DNA of 64,000 bases, from assembly GCF_000482545.1 (NCBI RefSeq), contig NZ_KI519454.1:1302001-1366000 (forward strand). Reading direction: 5' to 3'. The DNA comes from Arthrobacter sp. 35W. GTDB taxonomy: Bacteria > Actinomycetota > Actinomycetes > Actinomycetales > Micrococcaceae. Below the pieces are notes generated by a model that was not told where the DNA came from, made no database searches, and saw nothing but the letters and a program-made list of their open reading frames with translations. A program made the position numbers and the translations under genes. Shown here piece after piece: positions 7,867 through 16,614 of the stretch; positions within the stretch are counted from its first letter, which is position 1; the number at the start of each line of letters is the position of its first letter.

Positions 7867-8739
7867 ATGAGAATTGCAGTGACGGGTGGAAGTGGGAAGC
7901 TGGGGCGCCACGTGGTGCGTCGGCTCACCGAGGACGGGCACCAGGTGCTCAATCTTGACCGGGCGGGGGAGCGGAGTCCGGGATTGGCCCTCGTGGATCT
8001 GCGCAACTACGGACAGGTTCTGGACGTGTTTTTGGGTCTGGATGACAGGCACAGCGGCTTCGACGCTGTGGTCCACCTGGGGGCCATTCCCGCACCGGGC
8101 CTGCTGCCGGATGCTGCCACCTTCGAGAACAACATGCTCTCCACCTACAACGTGTTCCAAGCTGCCCGAAGGGCGGGGATCAAGAAGGTGGTGTACGCGT
8201 CCAGCGAGACGGTGCTCGGGCTGCCGTTCGACGTCGACCCGCCCTACATCCCCGTTGATGAGGAGTATCCGGCCCGGCCGGAAAGCACCTATTCGCTCGT
8301 CAAGCATTTGGAGGAGCAGATGGCCGTGGAGATGACGCGTTGGGATCCGGAGTTGAGCATCGTGGGGCTTCGGTTTTCCAATGTCATGGATGTGGCGGAC
8401 TACGCCGACTTTCCGTCCTTTGACGCCGATGCGAGACTGCGCAAGTGGAACCTGTGGGCGTACATTGACGGCCGGGATGGTGCGCAGGCCGTGGTCCGTG
8501 CACTGGAAAACGGCCGGCCGGGGTTTGAAGCCTTCATCATTGCGAACGCGGACACGGTCATGGACCGGCCCAGTGCCGAACTGGCCGCCGAGGTGTTCCC
8601 CCATGTGAAGGTGTCGAAGGAGCTCGGCGAGCACGAGACCATGCTGTCGATCGACAAGGCGAAGCGGATGCTCGGGTTCGCCCCCGAGCACAGCTGGCGG
8701 AACCACATTCCCAACGGCAAGACCCCCACCGAGGGCTGA
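7867..8739 (+). CDS. NAD-dependent epimerase/dehydratase (extended SDR)
   Basis: 290-aa cytoplasmic nucleotide-sugar-epimerase-like protein. Rossmann motif GGSGKLG is at residues 7-13, with Asp of LNLDRAG closing the NAD(H) site. AVVHLGAIPAPG, the YASSETVLG strand and the catalytic YSLVK (Tyr about 145) follow. Such short-tailed members act on small sugars or sugar acids (uronate-dehydrogenase-like enzymes look similar) rather than NDP-sugars, but the substrate is not certain. GAGGGAG precedes the ATG. It is followed after 8 bp by an aldo/keto reductase, so the two probably form one operon with sequential redox roles. Confidence 0.83.
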   Translation: MRIAVTGGSGKLGRHVVRRLTEDGHQVLNLDRAGERSPGLALVDLRNYGQVLDVFLGLDDRHSGFDAVVHLGAIPAPGLLPDAATFENNMLSTYNVFQAARRAGIKKVVYASSETVLGLPFDVDPPYIPVDEEYPARPESTYSLVKHLEEQMAVEMTRWDPELSIVGLRFSNVMDVADYADFPSFDADARLRKWNLWAYIDGRDGAQAVVRALENGRPGFEAFIIANADTVMDRPSAELAAEVFPHVKVSKELGEHETMLSIDKAKRMLGFAPEHSWRNHIPNGKTPTEG

Positions 8740-8747
8740 GGAGCATC

Positions 8748-9782
8748 ATGCAATACCGCACATTGGGCAACAGTGGTGCCGTGGTTTCCAGCTTTGCGCT
8801 TGGCACCATGACCTTTGGCGCGGAGGCCACCGAGGAAACGTCCCATGCCATCCTTGACCGCTACGCCGCCGCCGGCGGCAACTTCATCGACACGGCCGAC
8901 GTGTACAGCGCCGGAGCGTCGGAGGAGATCATCGGCCGGTGGCTTGCCGCCCGCCCGGACGTCCGGGAGACGATGGTGGTCGCCACCAAGGGCCGCTTTC
9001 CGATGGGGGCCGGCCCAAACGACGTCGGAACCTCCCGCCGCCACCTCACGCGTGCGTTGGATGATTCACTGCGCCGCCTGGGTGTGGACCAGATCGACCT
9101 GTACCAGATGCACGCGTGGGATCCCATCACACCCCTTGAAGAGACCCTGCGGTTCCTCAACGATGCCGTCAGCCGGGGCAAGATTGCCTACTACGGGTTT
9201 TCAAATTTCCTGGGCTGGCAGCTGACCAAGGCCGTCCATCTGGCCAAGGCACATGGCTGGAGCGTCCCGGCAACGCTGCAGCCCCAGTACAACCTGTTGG
9301 TCCGCGAGATCGAGTCCGAGATTGTCCCGGCGTCCCTCGACGCCGGGATCGGTCTGCTGCCGTGGTCGCCGCTGGGTGGCGGCTGGCTGTCAGGCAAGTA
9401 CACGCGGGACGCACCACCCGCCGGTGCCACGCGGCTGGGCGAGAACCCCCAGCGCGGGATGGAAGCCTGGCAGCAACGAAACGACGATCCCCGGACCTGG
9501 GATGTAGTTGCTGCCGTAGAGGGCATCGCAGCCAACCATGGCGTGGAAGCATCCCAGGTGGCGCTGGCCTGGCTGGCCGCCCGCCCCGCCGTCACGTCCG
9601 TGATTCTTGGCGTCCGCACTGTCGAACAATTGGCGGACAACCTCGCCGCGGCGGATCTGGAACTGCTCGATGACGAGGTCCAGCGGCTCACGGACGTCAG
9701 CGCGCCCCGGGTGGGCGTATACCCTTACGGCCCGAAGGCCCAGGAGCAGCGCAGCCGAAGGATCGAGGGCGGACGGGGCTGA
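8748..9782 (+). CDS. Aldo/keto reductase
   Basis: 344-aa NADP(H)-dependent (alpha/beta)8-barrel oxidoreductase of the AKR12/YghZ-like group. The catalytic tetrad is visible: Asp48, Tyr53 (FIDTADVYSAG), Lys82 (VATKGRF) and His123 (LYQMHAWDP). The cofactor-binding end has GVRTVEQLADNLAAADLELL. AGGAG lies upstream of the ATG, 8 bp behind the epimerase stop, indicating translational coupling. The substrate is unknown. The gene pair is followed by a strong convergent hairpin, so the operon ends here. Confidence 0.87.
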   Translation: MQYRTLGNSGAVVSSFALGTMTFGAEATEETSHAILDRYAAAGGNFIDTADVYSAGASEEIIGRWLAARPDVRETMVVATKGRFPMGAGPNDVGTSRRHLTRALDDSLRRLGVDQIDLYQMHAWDPITPLEETLRFLNDAVSRGKIAYYGFSNFLGWQLTKAVHLAKAHGWSVPATLQPQYNLLVREIESEIVPASLDAGIGLLPWSPLGGGWLSGKYTRDAPPAGATRLGENPQRGMEAWQQRNDDPRTWDVVAAVEGIAANHGVEASQVALAWLAARPAVTSVILGVRTVEQLADNLAAADLELLDDEVQRLTDVSAPRVGVYPYGPKAQEQRSRRIEGGRG

Positions 9783-9790
9783 CGCAAACA

Positions 9791-9833
9791 TCCACGGCAC
9801 CTTGCAACCCACATGGGTGCACGGTGCCGTGGA
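9791..9833. terminator. Convergent terminator hairpin
   Basis: Perfect 11-bp outer stem TCCACGGCACC / GGTGCCGTGGA, with a smaller stem (TGCA-CCC...GGG-TGCA) inside the loop, placed between the aldo/keto reductase stop and the oppositely oriented CehA/McbA-type gene. Suits termination from both sides. Confidence 0.65.
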
Positions 9834-9842
9834 CGGCGGGGG

Positions 9843-11405
9843 CTATTTTTTCCCGAGGAAGATCGGGTTGGTGAGTGCCGCCATGGGACCGAGCAGGAGG
9901 GTGGTCCCCATGGCAGTGCCGTTGCTGGGCGTCCCATCGGCCATCGGGTGGCGGACTTCGACGCGCACATAGGCGGACAGCTGCGGCGTCGTCACCCAGG
10001 TGACGGTGCCCTGGCCTGAGGCCGGGAGGCTGCTCTGGCGGATCTGGCCCTCATCGGTGATGAAACGGACGACGGCGTTGGGGACGCCGGAAATCTCTGC
10101 CGTCACCGTGACGGGGGCGTCTTCGGCGGCGTCGAGGCGCTCGCCGACTCCAGCGCTGCGGCCACCGGAAGTGGCATTGAAGGCCAGGGCTACGTCCGCA
10201 GACTCCGCGATCCAGCTCCGACCGTTCTTGATGCCCTCAAGCACGGCGTCCCGGGAAAGTGCCGAAGCGTTGACGACGTTGTGAGGGAAGCCGATGACCT
10301 GCGGGGCACTGTGTGCGTCGCTGTTGCCCATCGCAGGAAGCCAGCGGCCGCCGCCGCGGACGGACTGGGACAACATGGAATCCCACGTATTGATGGCGTA
10401 CTCGTCGTCGGCGGTCCACGGCCCGGTCCAGACCTCAACGGCGTCGGCGTTGTCGTAGCCGAACTTCCAACGGCAGGCGACGTAGGGGCAGTACGGGTGT
10501 GCCGGAACTACGATTCCACCCGAGGAGTGGATCCGCTGCGCCTCCTGCTCGAATCCCTTCTCGCGCGCCCGGTAGCGCCAGTCGATCCAGTCTCCCGGCT
10601 CCAGTCCGAGGGCGAGGTAGTGGCCGTTGCGGGTCGTGACTTCCTCGCCCGTGAGAATGAGCAGGTCCTCGCCCGCCAGCGGCCCCCACGCGCCGTGCGA
10701 CGCGGGGGTGTTGTGGTCGGTGCTGATCATGAAGTCCAGGCGCGCGGCACGGGCGCCGGCAGCGACCTCCGCGGGCGTGCGCTTCCCGTCGGAATACACC
10801 GTGTGGAGGTGGGCGTCGCCGCGGTACCAGCCGGCGCCGCGGCCGGCAACCTGCTGCGCCGCGTACTGCGGGCGGTAGGGGGCGCCGTCGGCTCCGTGGT
10901 CCAAGGTGACATTGACGGTGTAGTCCATGCCCTGCTCGGCCACTTGGTACGGGCCGAGGACGATGTTCCACGTGCCCTTGCCGACCGGGCCGGGCAGGTA
11001 CCCGGGGGTTGCTTCTGCGGCGCTGATGAAGAACTCGGTGCGGAAGCCGCCGGACCAGCCACGGAAACCCTTGCCCGCTAGCTTGGTGCCCTTGTCATCA
11101 AAGATGCCGATGTCGCAGGCGTTGTTCATCAGCCCTGATGCGACCGAGGGCTTGCTGTAGCTGTAGGAAACGCTGATCTTGTTGACACCGGCGGGAACTT
11201 CGACGGGAAGATAGACGAAGTCTGCGGCACCGGGCTCCAGATGCCCGGTGATTGTTTTGGTGTTGCTGGCTCCGGTGTCGGCGGCGGCGAACTGCATCGG
11301 GGCCAGCGTCAGTGCGGCTCCGGTCAGTGCGGCGGCCAGGAAACCGCGCCGCGAGGGGGAAAGGATAACGTTGTCGCCCGCATGGGCTTTGCATGGTGAA
11401 CTCAC
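9843..11405 (-). CDS. Tat-exported CehA/McbA family metallohydrolase (PHP domain)
   Basis: 520-aa exported protein. A twin-arginine signal SPSRRGFLAAALTG is at residues 16-30, with Arg19-Arg20 and a likely AxA cleavage around 40-42. A beta-sandwich pre-domain follows (about 50-180), then a PHP metallophosphoesterase-like domain with metal ligands in GDAHLHTVYSDG (His199, His201), DHNTP, HPYCPY and GNSDAH. Family members such as McbA and CehA hydrolyse carbamate esters, but most genomic relatives have no known substrate. The start is GTG 11405, the only start in this frame keeping the full Tat n-region; its ribosome site is weak, so the exact start is uncertain. Confidence 0.85.
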   Translation of the reverse strand: MSSPCKAHAGDNVILSPSRRGFLAAALTGAALTLAPMQFAAADTGASNTKTITGHLEPGAADFVYLPVEVPAGVNKISVSYSYSKPSVASGLMNNACDIGIFDDKGTKLAGKGFRGWSGGFRTEFFISAAEATPGYLPGPVGKGTWNIVLGPYQVAEQGMDYTVNVTLDHGADGAPYRPQYAAQQVAGRGAGWYRGDAHLHTVYSDGKRTPAEVAAGARAARLDFMISTDHNTPASHGAWGPLAGEDLLILTGEEVTTRNGHYLALGLEPGDWIDWRYRAREKGFEQEAQRIHSSGGIVVPAHPYCPYVACRWKFGYDNADAVEVWTGPWTADDEYAINTWDSMLSQSVRGGGRWLPAMGNSDAHSAPQVIGFPHNVVNASALSRDAVLEGIKNGRSWIAESADVALAFNATSGGRSAGVGERLDAAEDAPVTVTAEISGVPNAVVRFITDEGQIRQSSLPASGQGTVTWVTTPQLSAYVRVEVRHPMADGTPSNGTAMGTTLLLGPMAALTNPIFLGKK

Positions 11406-11540
11406 CGACCCTATGTTTGTCCTGGGTGCTTAACAAATGGCAACATTGCTGGAAACGCAGGCTTAAGGTCGGCTCCGTGTAGTAGTGAACGGGCTCTGCA
11501 GCCTCCCAGCACCAACCAACCACCAAGACAGGTCGATCAC

Positions 11541-12005
11541 ATGAGCACGCTGAAGGAACGGCTGAAGGGCGACGTCGTCGTCCATTTGAAGGCGCACAAC
11601 GAACTGGAGCTGACGACTGTCCGCAATGTTTTGGGCGAGATTGAGACCCGCGAGAAGGGTGGGAAGACGCCCGTTGATCTGAACGATGCCGAGGTGACTG
11701 CGCTGCTGCAGAAGGAGGCGGCCAAACGCCGCGACACGGCAGCGATCTATGCCGAGGCCGGCCATGGCGACCGTGCGGCCCGGGAGATCGCCGAGGCAGA
11801 GGTGATTGAGGCCTACCTGCCGGAGCCACTCAGCGAGGCGGGCGTGGCGGCGATCATCGACACTGCGTTTGCGGCCCTGGAAGCAGAAGGCATTGAGCCG
11901 TCGATGCGCCAGATGGGGACCATCATGAAGGAGGTCACCGCCGAGGTGGCCGGCCGGTTCAATGGCAAAGCCGTCAGCGACATGGTCCGCCAGCGCCTGG
12001 GCTAG
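11541..12005 (+). CDS. YqeY/GatB-tail family protein
   Basis: 154-aa all-helical protein of the YqeY family, whose second half resembles the tail domain of GatB (the amidotransferase acting on mischarged tRNA). Typical blocks: LKERLKGDVVVHLKAHNELE at the start, RNVLGEIETREK, the helix EVTALLQKEAAKRRDTAA, EAEVIEAYLPEPLSE, and the tail MGTIMKEVTAEVAGRFNGK. The length equals the family's usual 147-155. Function in tRNA quality control has been suggested but not established. Divergent from the CehA-type gene; no partner on its strand. Confidence 0.9.
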   Translation: MSTLKERLKGDVVVHLKAHNELELTTVRNVLGEIETREKGGKTPVDLNDAEVTALLQKEAAKRRDTAAIYAEAGHGDRAAREIAEAEVIEAYLPEPLSEAGVAAIIDTAFAALEAEGIEPSMRQMGTIMKEVTAEVAGRFNGKAVSDMVRQRLG

Positions 12006-12017
12006 GAACTCCTCCGG

Positions 12018-12170
12018 CTAGTCCACGTCGACGGGCTCATCGTCGACGGCTGCGCCAAGGGCGGCTTCGGCCTCGGATTCGCTGTCGTCGGCCTGCAGCC
12101 TCAAGGCCTCCTTGAGTTCATCCTCGGTGGCGCGGTCCCTGGGGTTGGTGTGCGGATGGGGTTTGGTCAT
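12018..12170 (-). CDS. Small acidic hypothetical protein (50 aa)
   Basis: Short minus-strand gene. ATG 12170 lies 8 bp from a perfect GAGGAGG ribosome site, better spaced than the ATG at 12176. The product begins MTKPHPHTNPRDRATEDELKE, continues as an amphipathic acidic helix and ends AVDDEPVDVD. It has about 16 acidic residues, no Cys, no membrane segment and no signal peptide. It is convergent with the yqeY-like gene, 12 bp away. No family is recognised. The strong ribosome site and codon-like composition are the reasons for calling it. Confidence 0.65.
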   Translation of the reverse strand: MTKPHPHTNPRDRATEDELKEALRLQADDSESEAEAALGAAVDDEPVDVD

Positions 12171-12281
12171 GCTCATCGCCTCCTCGCAACGTGATTCGAC
12201 GCTAACCCCGCCTGCAGATTTAGTCCACCCCCGGGCAGAGGGAAATGTGGCATGCCTGCCGGCGGGGTGCCCGCCCCGGCC

Positions 12282-13037
12282 TCACAAGGCGGTCAGGCCG
12301 CCGTCGACGGTGAACAGGCCGCCCGTCGCATACGCCGAGTCGTCGCTGGCGAGGAACACCATGATGCCCTCGACGTCGGCGGCCGTCCCGGCGCGGCCCA
12401 GCATGGTTGAGTCCACCAGGCCGGCCCGGCTGACAGGGTCTGCGGCGATGGTCCGCACCAACGGGGTCTCCGTGTAGCCCGGAACAACAGTGTTGACCCG
12501 GATGCCTTCCCCGGCATAGTCGGCGGCCACCACACGGGCCAGGCCATGGACGCCGGCCTTGGAACTGGAATAGGCGGTGAAGGTTTGTCCGCAGGCAACG
12601 ACGGCGGTGGGGCTGCCGGTGCAGATGATGGAGCCGCCCAGGCCCGCCATGGCCCGGACGGCGTGCTTGAGGGTCAGGAAGGCCCCGCGCTGGTTGATGG
12701 CGACCGTCTTTTCCCAGACCTCCAGGTCCAGGTCGCCCACCCGGGCGTCCTGCCCGAAGAGCTGGACGCCGGCGTTGGCCACGACGATGTCCAGGGGCCC
12801 CTCGGCGGCGATGGTGGCGTAGGCCGCCGCGACGCTGGCCTCGTCGGAGATGTCCATGGCGAGTGCTGTGGACGTGCCGCCAGCGGCATCCGAGGCTGCA
12901 GCTGCAGCGGCGCCATGGTTGATGTCAGCGAAGTAGACACGGGCACCTTCGGCGGCAAAACGCTGTGCCACGGCCAGGCCGATGCCTGAGCCGGCGCCAG
13001 TGACGAGGGCGGATTTTCCTGCAAGTTTGGAAGACAT
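12282..13037 (-). CDS. Short-chain dehydrogenase/reductase; candidate D-apiose dehydrogenase
   Basis: 251-aa classical SDR. Cofactor motif TGAGSGIG is at residues 14-21, FADIN favours NAD(H), then NAG (about 88-90), catalytic Ser (CTGSPTA), and Tyr-x3-Lys in YSSSK with PGYTETP after it. It is the last gene of the long glycoside operon, 27 bp behind apnL. Known D-apiose dehydrogenases that make apiono-1,4-lactone belong to the Gfo/Idh/MocA family, and none is present here. By position this SDR could supply that missing step, giving ApnL its substrate. That role is inference; the family call is firm. Confidence 0.85.
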   Translation of the reverse strand: MSSKLAGKSALVTGAGSGIGLAVAQRFAAEGARVYFADINHGAAAAAASDAAGGTSTALAMDISDEASVAAAYATIAAEGPLDIVVANAGVQLFGQDARVGDLDLEVWEKTVAINQRGAFLTLKHAVRAMAGLGGSIICTGSPTAVVACGQTFTAYSSSKAGVHGLARVVAADYAGEGIRVNTVVPGYTETPLVRTIAADPVSRAGLVDSTMLGRAGTAADVEGIMVFLASDDSAYATGGLFTVDGGLTAL

Positions 13038-13064
13038 CGGTGGTTCTCTTTCGTGGTGGGTGGG

Positions 13065-14801
13065 TCAGCCGAGGCGGACGGCCGTGGCCGAGAAGGCGGG
13101 AAGGGACAGGATGTGGCGCCGGCCGTTGTCGAGGTCGACGGCGGACGTGACCGGAGCAGCGGTGAGGTTGGCCGCGAACAGCACGACGGCGCCGTCGCCG
13201 GCGCGGACGGGGTAGAGGACAAGGCCCGGCACGCCGCCGTCGACGGCCAACACCACGGCGCCGCGCAGGGAGGCGAGGTGGGTGAACAGGCGCCCCGCGG
13301 GGGTTTCGGTGCCTGCCTCGTCCAGCAGGCCGCGGGCGCCGGCGGCCTCGAAGCAGCTCATGGTCTCCACGCCCGGCAGGGTCAGTGCCGCGATGCTGCC
13401 CAGCAGCCAGGCCGCCGTGAAGTCCTCGCCCTGGAGGGGATCGGTGGCTGCCGCACTGTCACTGGTTCCATCGGTGGCGACGGCATTGAACCGGGCCCGC
13501 AGCGTCACGGGGCCGATGTGCAGCGGCCTTCCAGATCCGAGCCGGAGGGCGTTGAGCGCCGTCTGGCGCTGGATGGGCAGCGTCTCGATGATGTGGGCCA
13601 CCTCTGTGGAATGCATCTGCGGGGTGATGCTGTAGACCAGCGCCGGCGCATCCGCGGGCAGCCGGTCGGAGGCCCTGTTGAGTTCCGTGAAGTGCGATCG
13701 GGCGCCCGCCAGCAGCGTCCCGGTGAAGCCGCGGCGCCCCGCCTGCTCGTTCAGTTCCTGCCACAGTGCCGGTTCCGTGACGTGGGTGGCCGAATCGAAC
13801 ACGCCCAGCCGGGTGGTCCGCGCCAGCGGCACCAGATCCAGCAGGCCCGGCAGATCGTCGGGACCGCCGACGGCGAGGCGCACGTCCAGCGGCACGCCCA
13901 GAGCTGCCGCCTGCTCCTGCGCCTGGTGGAGGGCGTCCGCGGCCCCCACCAGGTTGCTTCCGCCAAGTTCCACGAGGAGCGCGTCCATGCCGGGAATCCG
14001 CTGCAGGGGGGCGGCCGAGGTGGACGCCGACGTCGACAGCCCCGGAACGATCCCGGCGCCGTGGCTGCGTACGACCGGGACGCCGGGGTTGAGCGCCCCG
14101 GCGGCGGGGGCCGACCCGGCCGCGGCAGGCACCGCGGCGAGGCGGATGGACTGGTGCACCCTGTCCCCGGCGGCGACGGCCACCGGGAACGGGCGGGACA
14201 AGGGGGTGCTGTAGGTCTTGAAGGAGGCATCGGTCCAGTTCCGCTGGTCCTCCGTCTCGAACGTGTCGCCGTTGAACTCGAGGGAAAAGGCTGTGCCATC
14301 GCGCTTCCAGGCCATCGAGGAGACATCCAGAAATGGCTGGTGCGGGCTGATGTCGGAAGGGAAGCACTGGTCCGCGGCGGAGCCATCCGGCGAGCCGACC
14401 GTGATGGCCCGTCCGGTGTCGTCGGGCCGGTGCAGCACCACCAGCCCGATCCTGTTGCTGGCGAACGCGGCCGGGGCCTCGCCGTCGAACGCGACGCTCA
14501 GCCCGGCGGCATCGACCGATACGGTGAGAACGGCCCGGTAGGCGGCACCCGTTCCCGCGTAGTCGATGTCCAACGCCAGAACGGCGGCGCCGTGCTCCTC
14601 CCGGGTGGCCACGGCCGCCACCGAGGGCGCCAGCGTGCTCCAATTGTGGTCCCGGACCACTGCCCGGATGGCCCGCAGCACAGGACGGCCCCGGTATTCG
14701 ATGTCCGCCAACTCATCCCCGCGGAGCTGGAACCGCCAGGGACCGGAGGCGATGGTTTCAGTGGCGGGGAAGAGCCGGGAGTGGTTCTCCTCAGTGGTCA
14801 C
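13065..14801 (-). CDS. apnL: D-apionate lactonase (ApnL-like)
   Basis: 578-aa cytoplasmic protein with the three-part ApnL layout. An N-terminal beta-sandwich (about 10-210) contains RPVLRAIRAVVRDHNW and the hallmark EDQRNWTDASFKTYSTPL. A TIM-barrel-like middle (about 225-490) has MDALLVELGGSNL and YSITPQMHSTEVAH. A short beta C-terminal domain follows (about 500-578). I know this family as the hydrolase of D-apionolactone to D-apionate in the apiose pathway. The GTG start overlaps the stop of the upstream glycosidase by 4 bp (GTGA), so translation is coupled. The apionate-consuming genes are in the rightward operon at 30.6-35.3 kb. Identification rests on remembered family patterns, not a search. 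Confidence 0.82.
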   Translation of the reverse strand: MTTEENHSRLFPATETIASGPWRFQLRGDELADIEYRGRPVLRAIRAVVRDHNWSTLAPSVAAVATREEHGAAVLALDIDYAGTGAAYRAVLTVSVDAAGLSVAFDGEAPAAFASNRIGLVVLHRPDDTGRAITVGSPDGSAADQCFPSDISPHQPFLDVSSMAWKRDGTAFSLEFNGDTFETEDQRNWTDASFKTYSTPLSRPFPVAVAAGDRVHQSIRLAAVPAAAGSAPAAGALNPGVPVVRSHGAGIVPGLSTSASTSAAPLQRIPGMDALLVELGGSNLVGAADALHQAQEQAAALGVPLDVRLAVGGPDDLPGLLDLVPLARTTRLGVFDSATHVTEPALWQELNEQAGRRGFTGTLLAGARSHFTELNRASDRLPADAPALVYSITPQMHSTEVAHIIETLPIQRQTALNALRLGSGRPLHIGPVTLRARFNAVATDGTSDSAAATDPLQGEDFTAAWLLGSIAALTLPGVETMSCFEAAGARGLLDEAGTETPAGRLFTHLASLRGAVVLAVDGGVPGLVLYPVRAGDGAVVLFAANLTAAPVTSAVDLDNGRRHILSLPAFSATAVRLG

Positions 14802-16579
14802 TGGCCGTCCCGGACGGCGCGCAGGCGGACGGCGATGAACTGCCGTCCGGGCAGCTCAAGCCGGAACCGTCCCTCATACGTCCCCGGCAGTGTCTCGATG
14901 GTCATGTTCCAGGTATCGATGATGTCCACCTCGTACGTCGTTCCGGCGGGCACCACGAAGTGGCGGTAGGTGGGCTGGTTGAAGCCGAAGTAGCTGATCT
15001 CGTACTCGCCGGCCAGTCCGGCGGTGGGAACATCCCAGGGGCTGGGCAGCGGGTCAAGGAATCCGCCCGGCGTCTGCTCCAGGATGTCGCGGAGGAAGCC
15101 GATCCGGTCCGGGCTGGTGCCGTGCAGTTCCCCACCCTTGGCCCACCACAGGATGTCGTCCGGGTGCATATAAGTTTCGCCGTGGCCCACGTAGCCGCCG
15201 CGGATGGCGCCCTCCCAGAAGCGGCGGACCATCTCCTCGCCGGTGATGTTGCCCCAGCCCTGGTCGATGTTGCCCTCGTAGGCGCACTCGTCAATCACCA
15301 CGGGCTTGCGCCAGCGGTCGCGCCACTCGCCGGTGAACTCGGCAGTCTTGTGGACATCCTGGCGCTGGATGCTGCTGTGTGTGATCCACGGCCGGCTGTA
15401 GTCGTAGAAGTCCTGGCAGTTGTGGATGGAGAGCAGGTGGCCGCTGGGGTCGTTCTCCTGGACGATGCCTCCGAAGCGCTCCCAGTCCTCGGTGGTCTTG
15501 CGGAACAGGAGGTCGTACTCGTTGGCCAGGGACCACCAGATGTTGCGGTGCGCGGCGAGGCGCGCCACGACGTATTTCAGGTAGCGGTCGTCCTGGGCCG
15601 GTCCCATGGTGGAGAAGCCCCAGCGGTCGTAGGCGTGGAACAGGATCAGGTCCGCCTCGATGCCGAGTGCGTCCAGCTGGTCGATGCGCAGTTCAAGGTG
15701 CCGGTAGAAGGCCGGGTTGGGGCTGTCGTAGTCGAAGCCCGCCTCGAGGGAACCCTCAAAGGGGTACAGGGCCGGCTCGTTTTCATTGAACAGGTAGGAC
15801 TTGGGGAAGACGCACATGCGCATCTTGTTGAAGGGGCCGGCGGCGAGCGTGTCCAGCGTCGCCTGTTCCAGCGCGTCGCCCTGGTGGGTCCAGACGTAGG
15901 AGGTGGTGCCGATGGGCAGGTAGGGGGTGCCGTCCGCATAGGTGAAGTGGAAGGTGCTGGCCACCTGGACCACGCCCTTGGCGCCGGCGGCGGCTTCGGC
16001 AGCGGTGAAGGAACCGGTGATGGAATCCAGCGAGCGGGCGTTGCTGGTGGTGGTGAACGTCCAGTCCCCGGCGGCCGGAACCAGAAGCCGGACCCGGTAG
16101 CTGCCGTTGCCGTCGTAGAAGCCCGGAACGCTCAGACGGATCCCCGTGGGCGAGGTGAACTCGGCCTTCAGCTCGACGTCGGTGAACGGATTGCCGTGCG
16201 AGGGGCCGGCCAGGAACAGTTCGAAACGCTCCAGCGCAGCGACGGACGCCGGATGTGAGGCCGCCGCGCTGCCGCATTCCACCGTGGCCGGCTCGTAGCC
16301 GGCATCCGGGGCCGCGACGCCGAGGGCGGCCGCCGCGGCGCGCTGGGCATGCGGGTCCTCGGGCTCCAGCTCGCCGAGCAGACGCAGGATGTCCGCCGTC
16401 TCCTCCGGCTTGCCGGCGAGGGCGGCCTCCGTGCCCAGGATGGTGCCCACACCATGGAAATACAGGGTGTGCAGCTGCGGGTTGCTGGTCAGGGTGGGGA
16501 CGCGTTCGCTGAGCAGGCGGTTGCCCTCGGCATGGCGCATCACAAAGTACAGGGGGCTTTCAGCGGTGAAAGTAGTCAT
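14798..16579 (-). CDS. DUF5060-DUF4038-DUF5605 glycoside hydrolase, apiosidase-like
   Basis: 593-aa cytoplasmic glycosidase. After a helical N-terminal region (1-110) comes a beta-sandwich resembling DUF5060 (about 112-185). A TIM-barrel of the DUF4038 type (about 195-505) has likely acid/base Glu in SLANEYDLL (about 354) and nucleophile Glu in VVIDECAYEG (about 431). A DUF5605-like C-terminal sandwich follows (about 515-590). DUF4038 is the catalytic domain of GH140 apiosidases, and the gene is coupled by GTGA overlap to apnL, which fits release of apiose. Start ATG 16579 was chosen for its AAGAAGG site. No signal peptide. Other furanosidase or glucuronidase specificities remain possible. 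Confidence 0.8.
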   Translation of the reverse strand: MTTFTAESPLYFVMRHAEGNRLLSERVPTLTSNPQLHTLYFHGVGTILGTEAALAGKPEETADILRLLGELEPEDPHAQRAAAAALGVAAPDAGYEPATVECGSAAASHPASVAALERFELFLAGPSHGNPFTDVELKAEFTSPTGIRLSVPGFYDGNGSYRVRLLVPAAGDWTFTTTSNARSLDSITGSFTAAEAAAGAKGVVQVASTFHFTYADGTPYLPIGTTSYVWTHQGDALEQATLDTLAAGPFNKMRMCVFPKSYLFNENEPALYPFEGSLEAGFDYDSPNPAFYRHLELRIDQLDALGIEADLILFHAYDRWGFSTMGPAQDDRYLKYVVARLAAHRNIWWSLANEYDLLFRKTTEDWERFGGIVQENDPSGHLLSIHNCQDFYDYSRPWITHSSIQRQDVHKTAEFTGEWRDRWRKPVVIDECAYEGNIDQGWGNITGEEMVRRFWEGAIRGGYVGHGETYMHPDDILWWAKGGELHGTSPDRIGFLRDILEQTPGGFLDPLPSPWDVPTAGLAGEYEISYFGFNQPTYRHFVVPAGTTYEVDIIDTWNMTIETLPGTYEGRFRLELPGRQFIAVRLRAVRDGQ

Positions 16580-16614
16580 CAAGGCCTTCTTGGTTGGCGT
16601 TGGGGTGGTGGCTG

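Noticed and set aside
13053-14969. 638-codon open frame on the plus strand
   Set aside because: Exactly antisense to apnL and the apiosidase-like gene; composition is the Gly/Arg-rich type seen opposite GC-rich genes, with no domain.
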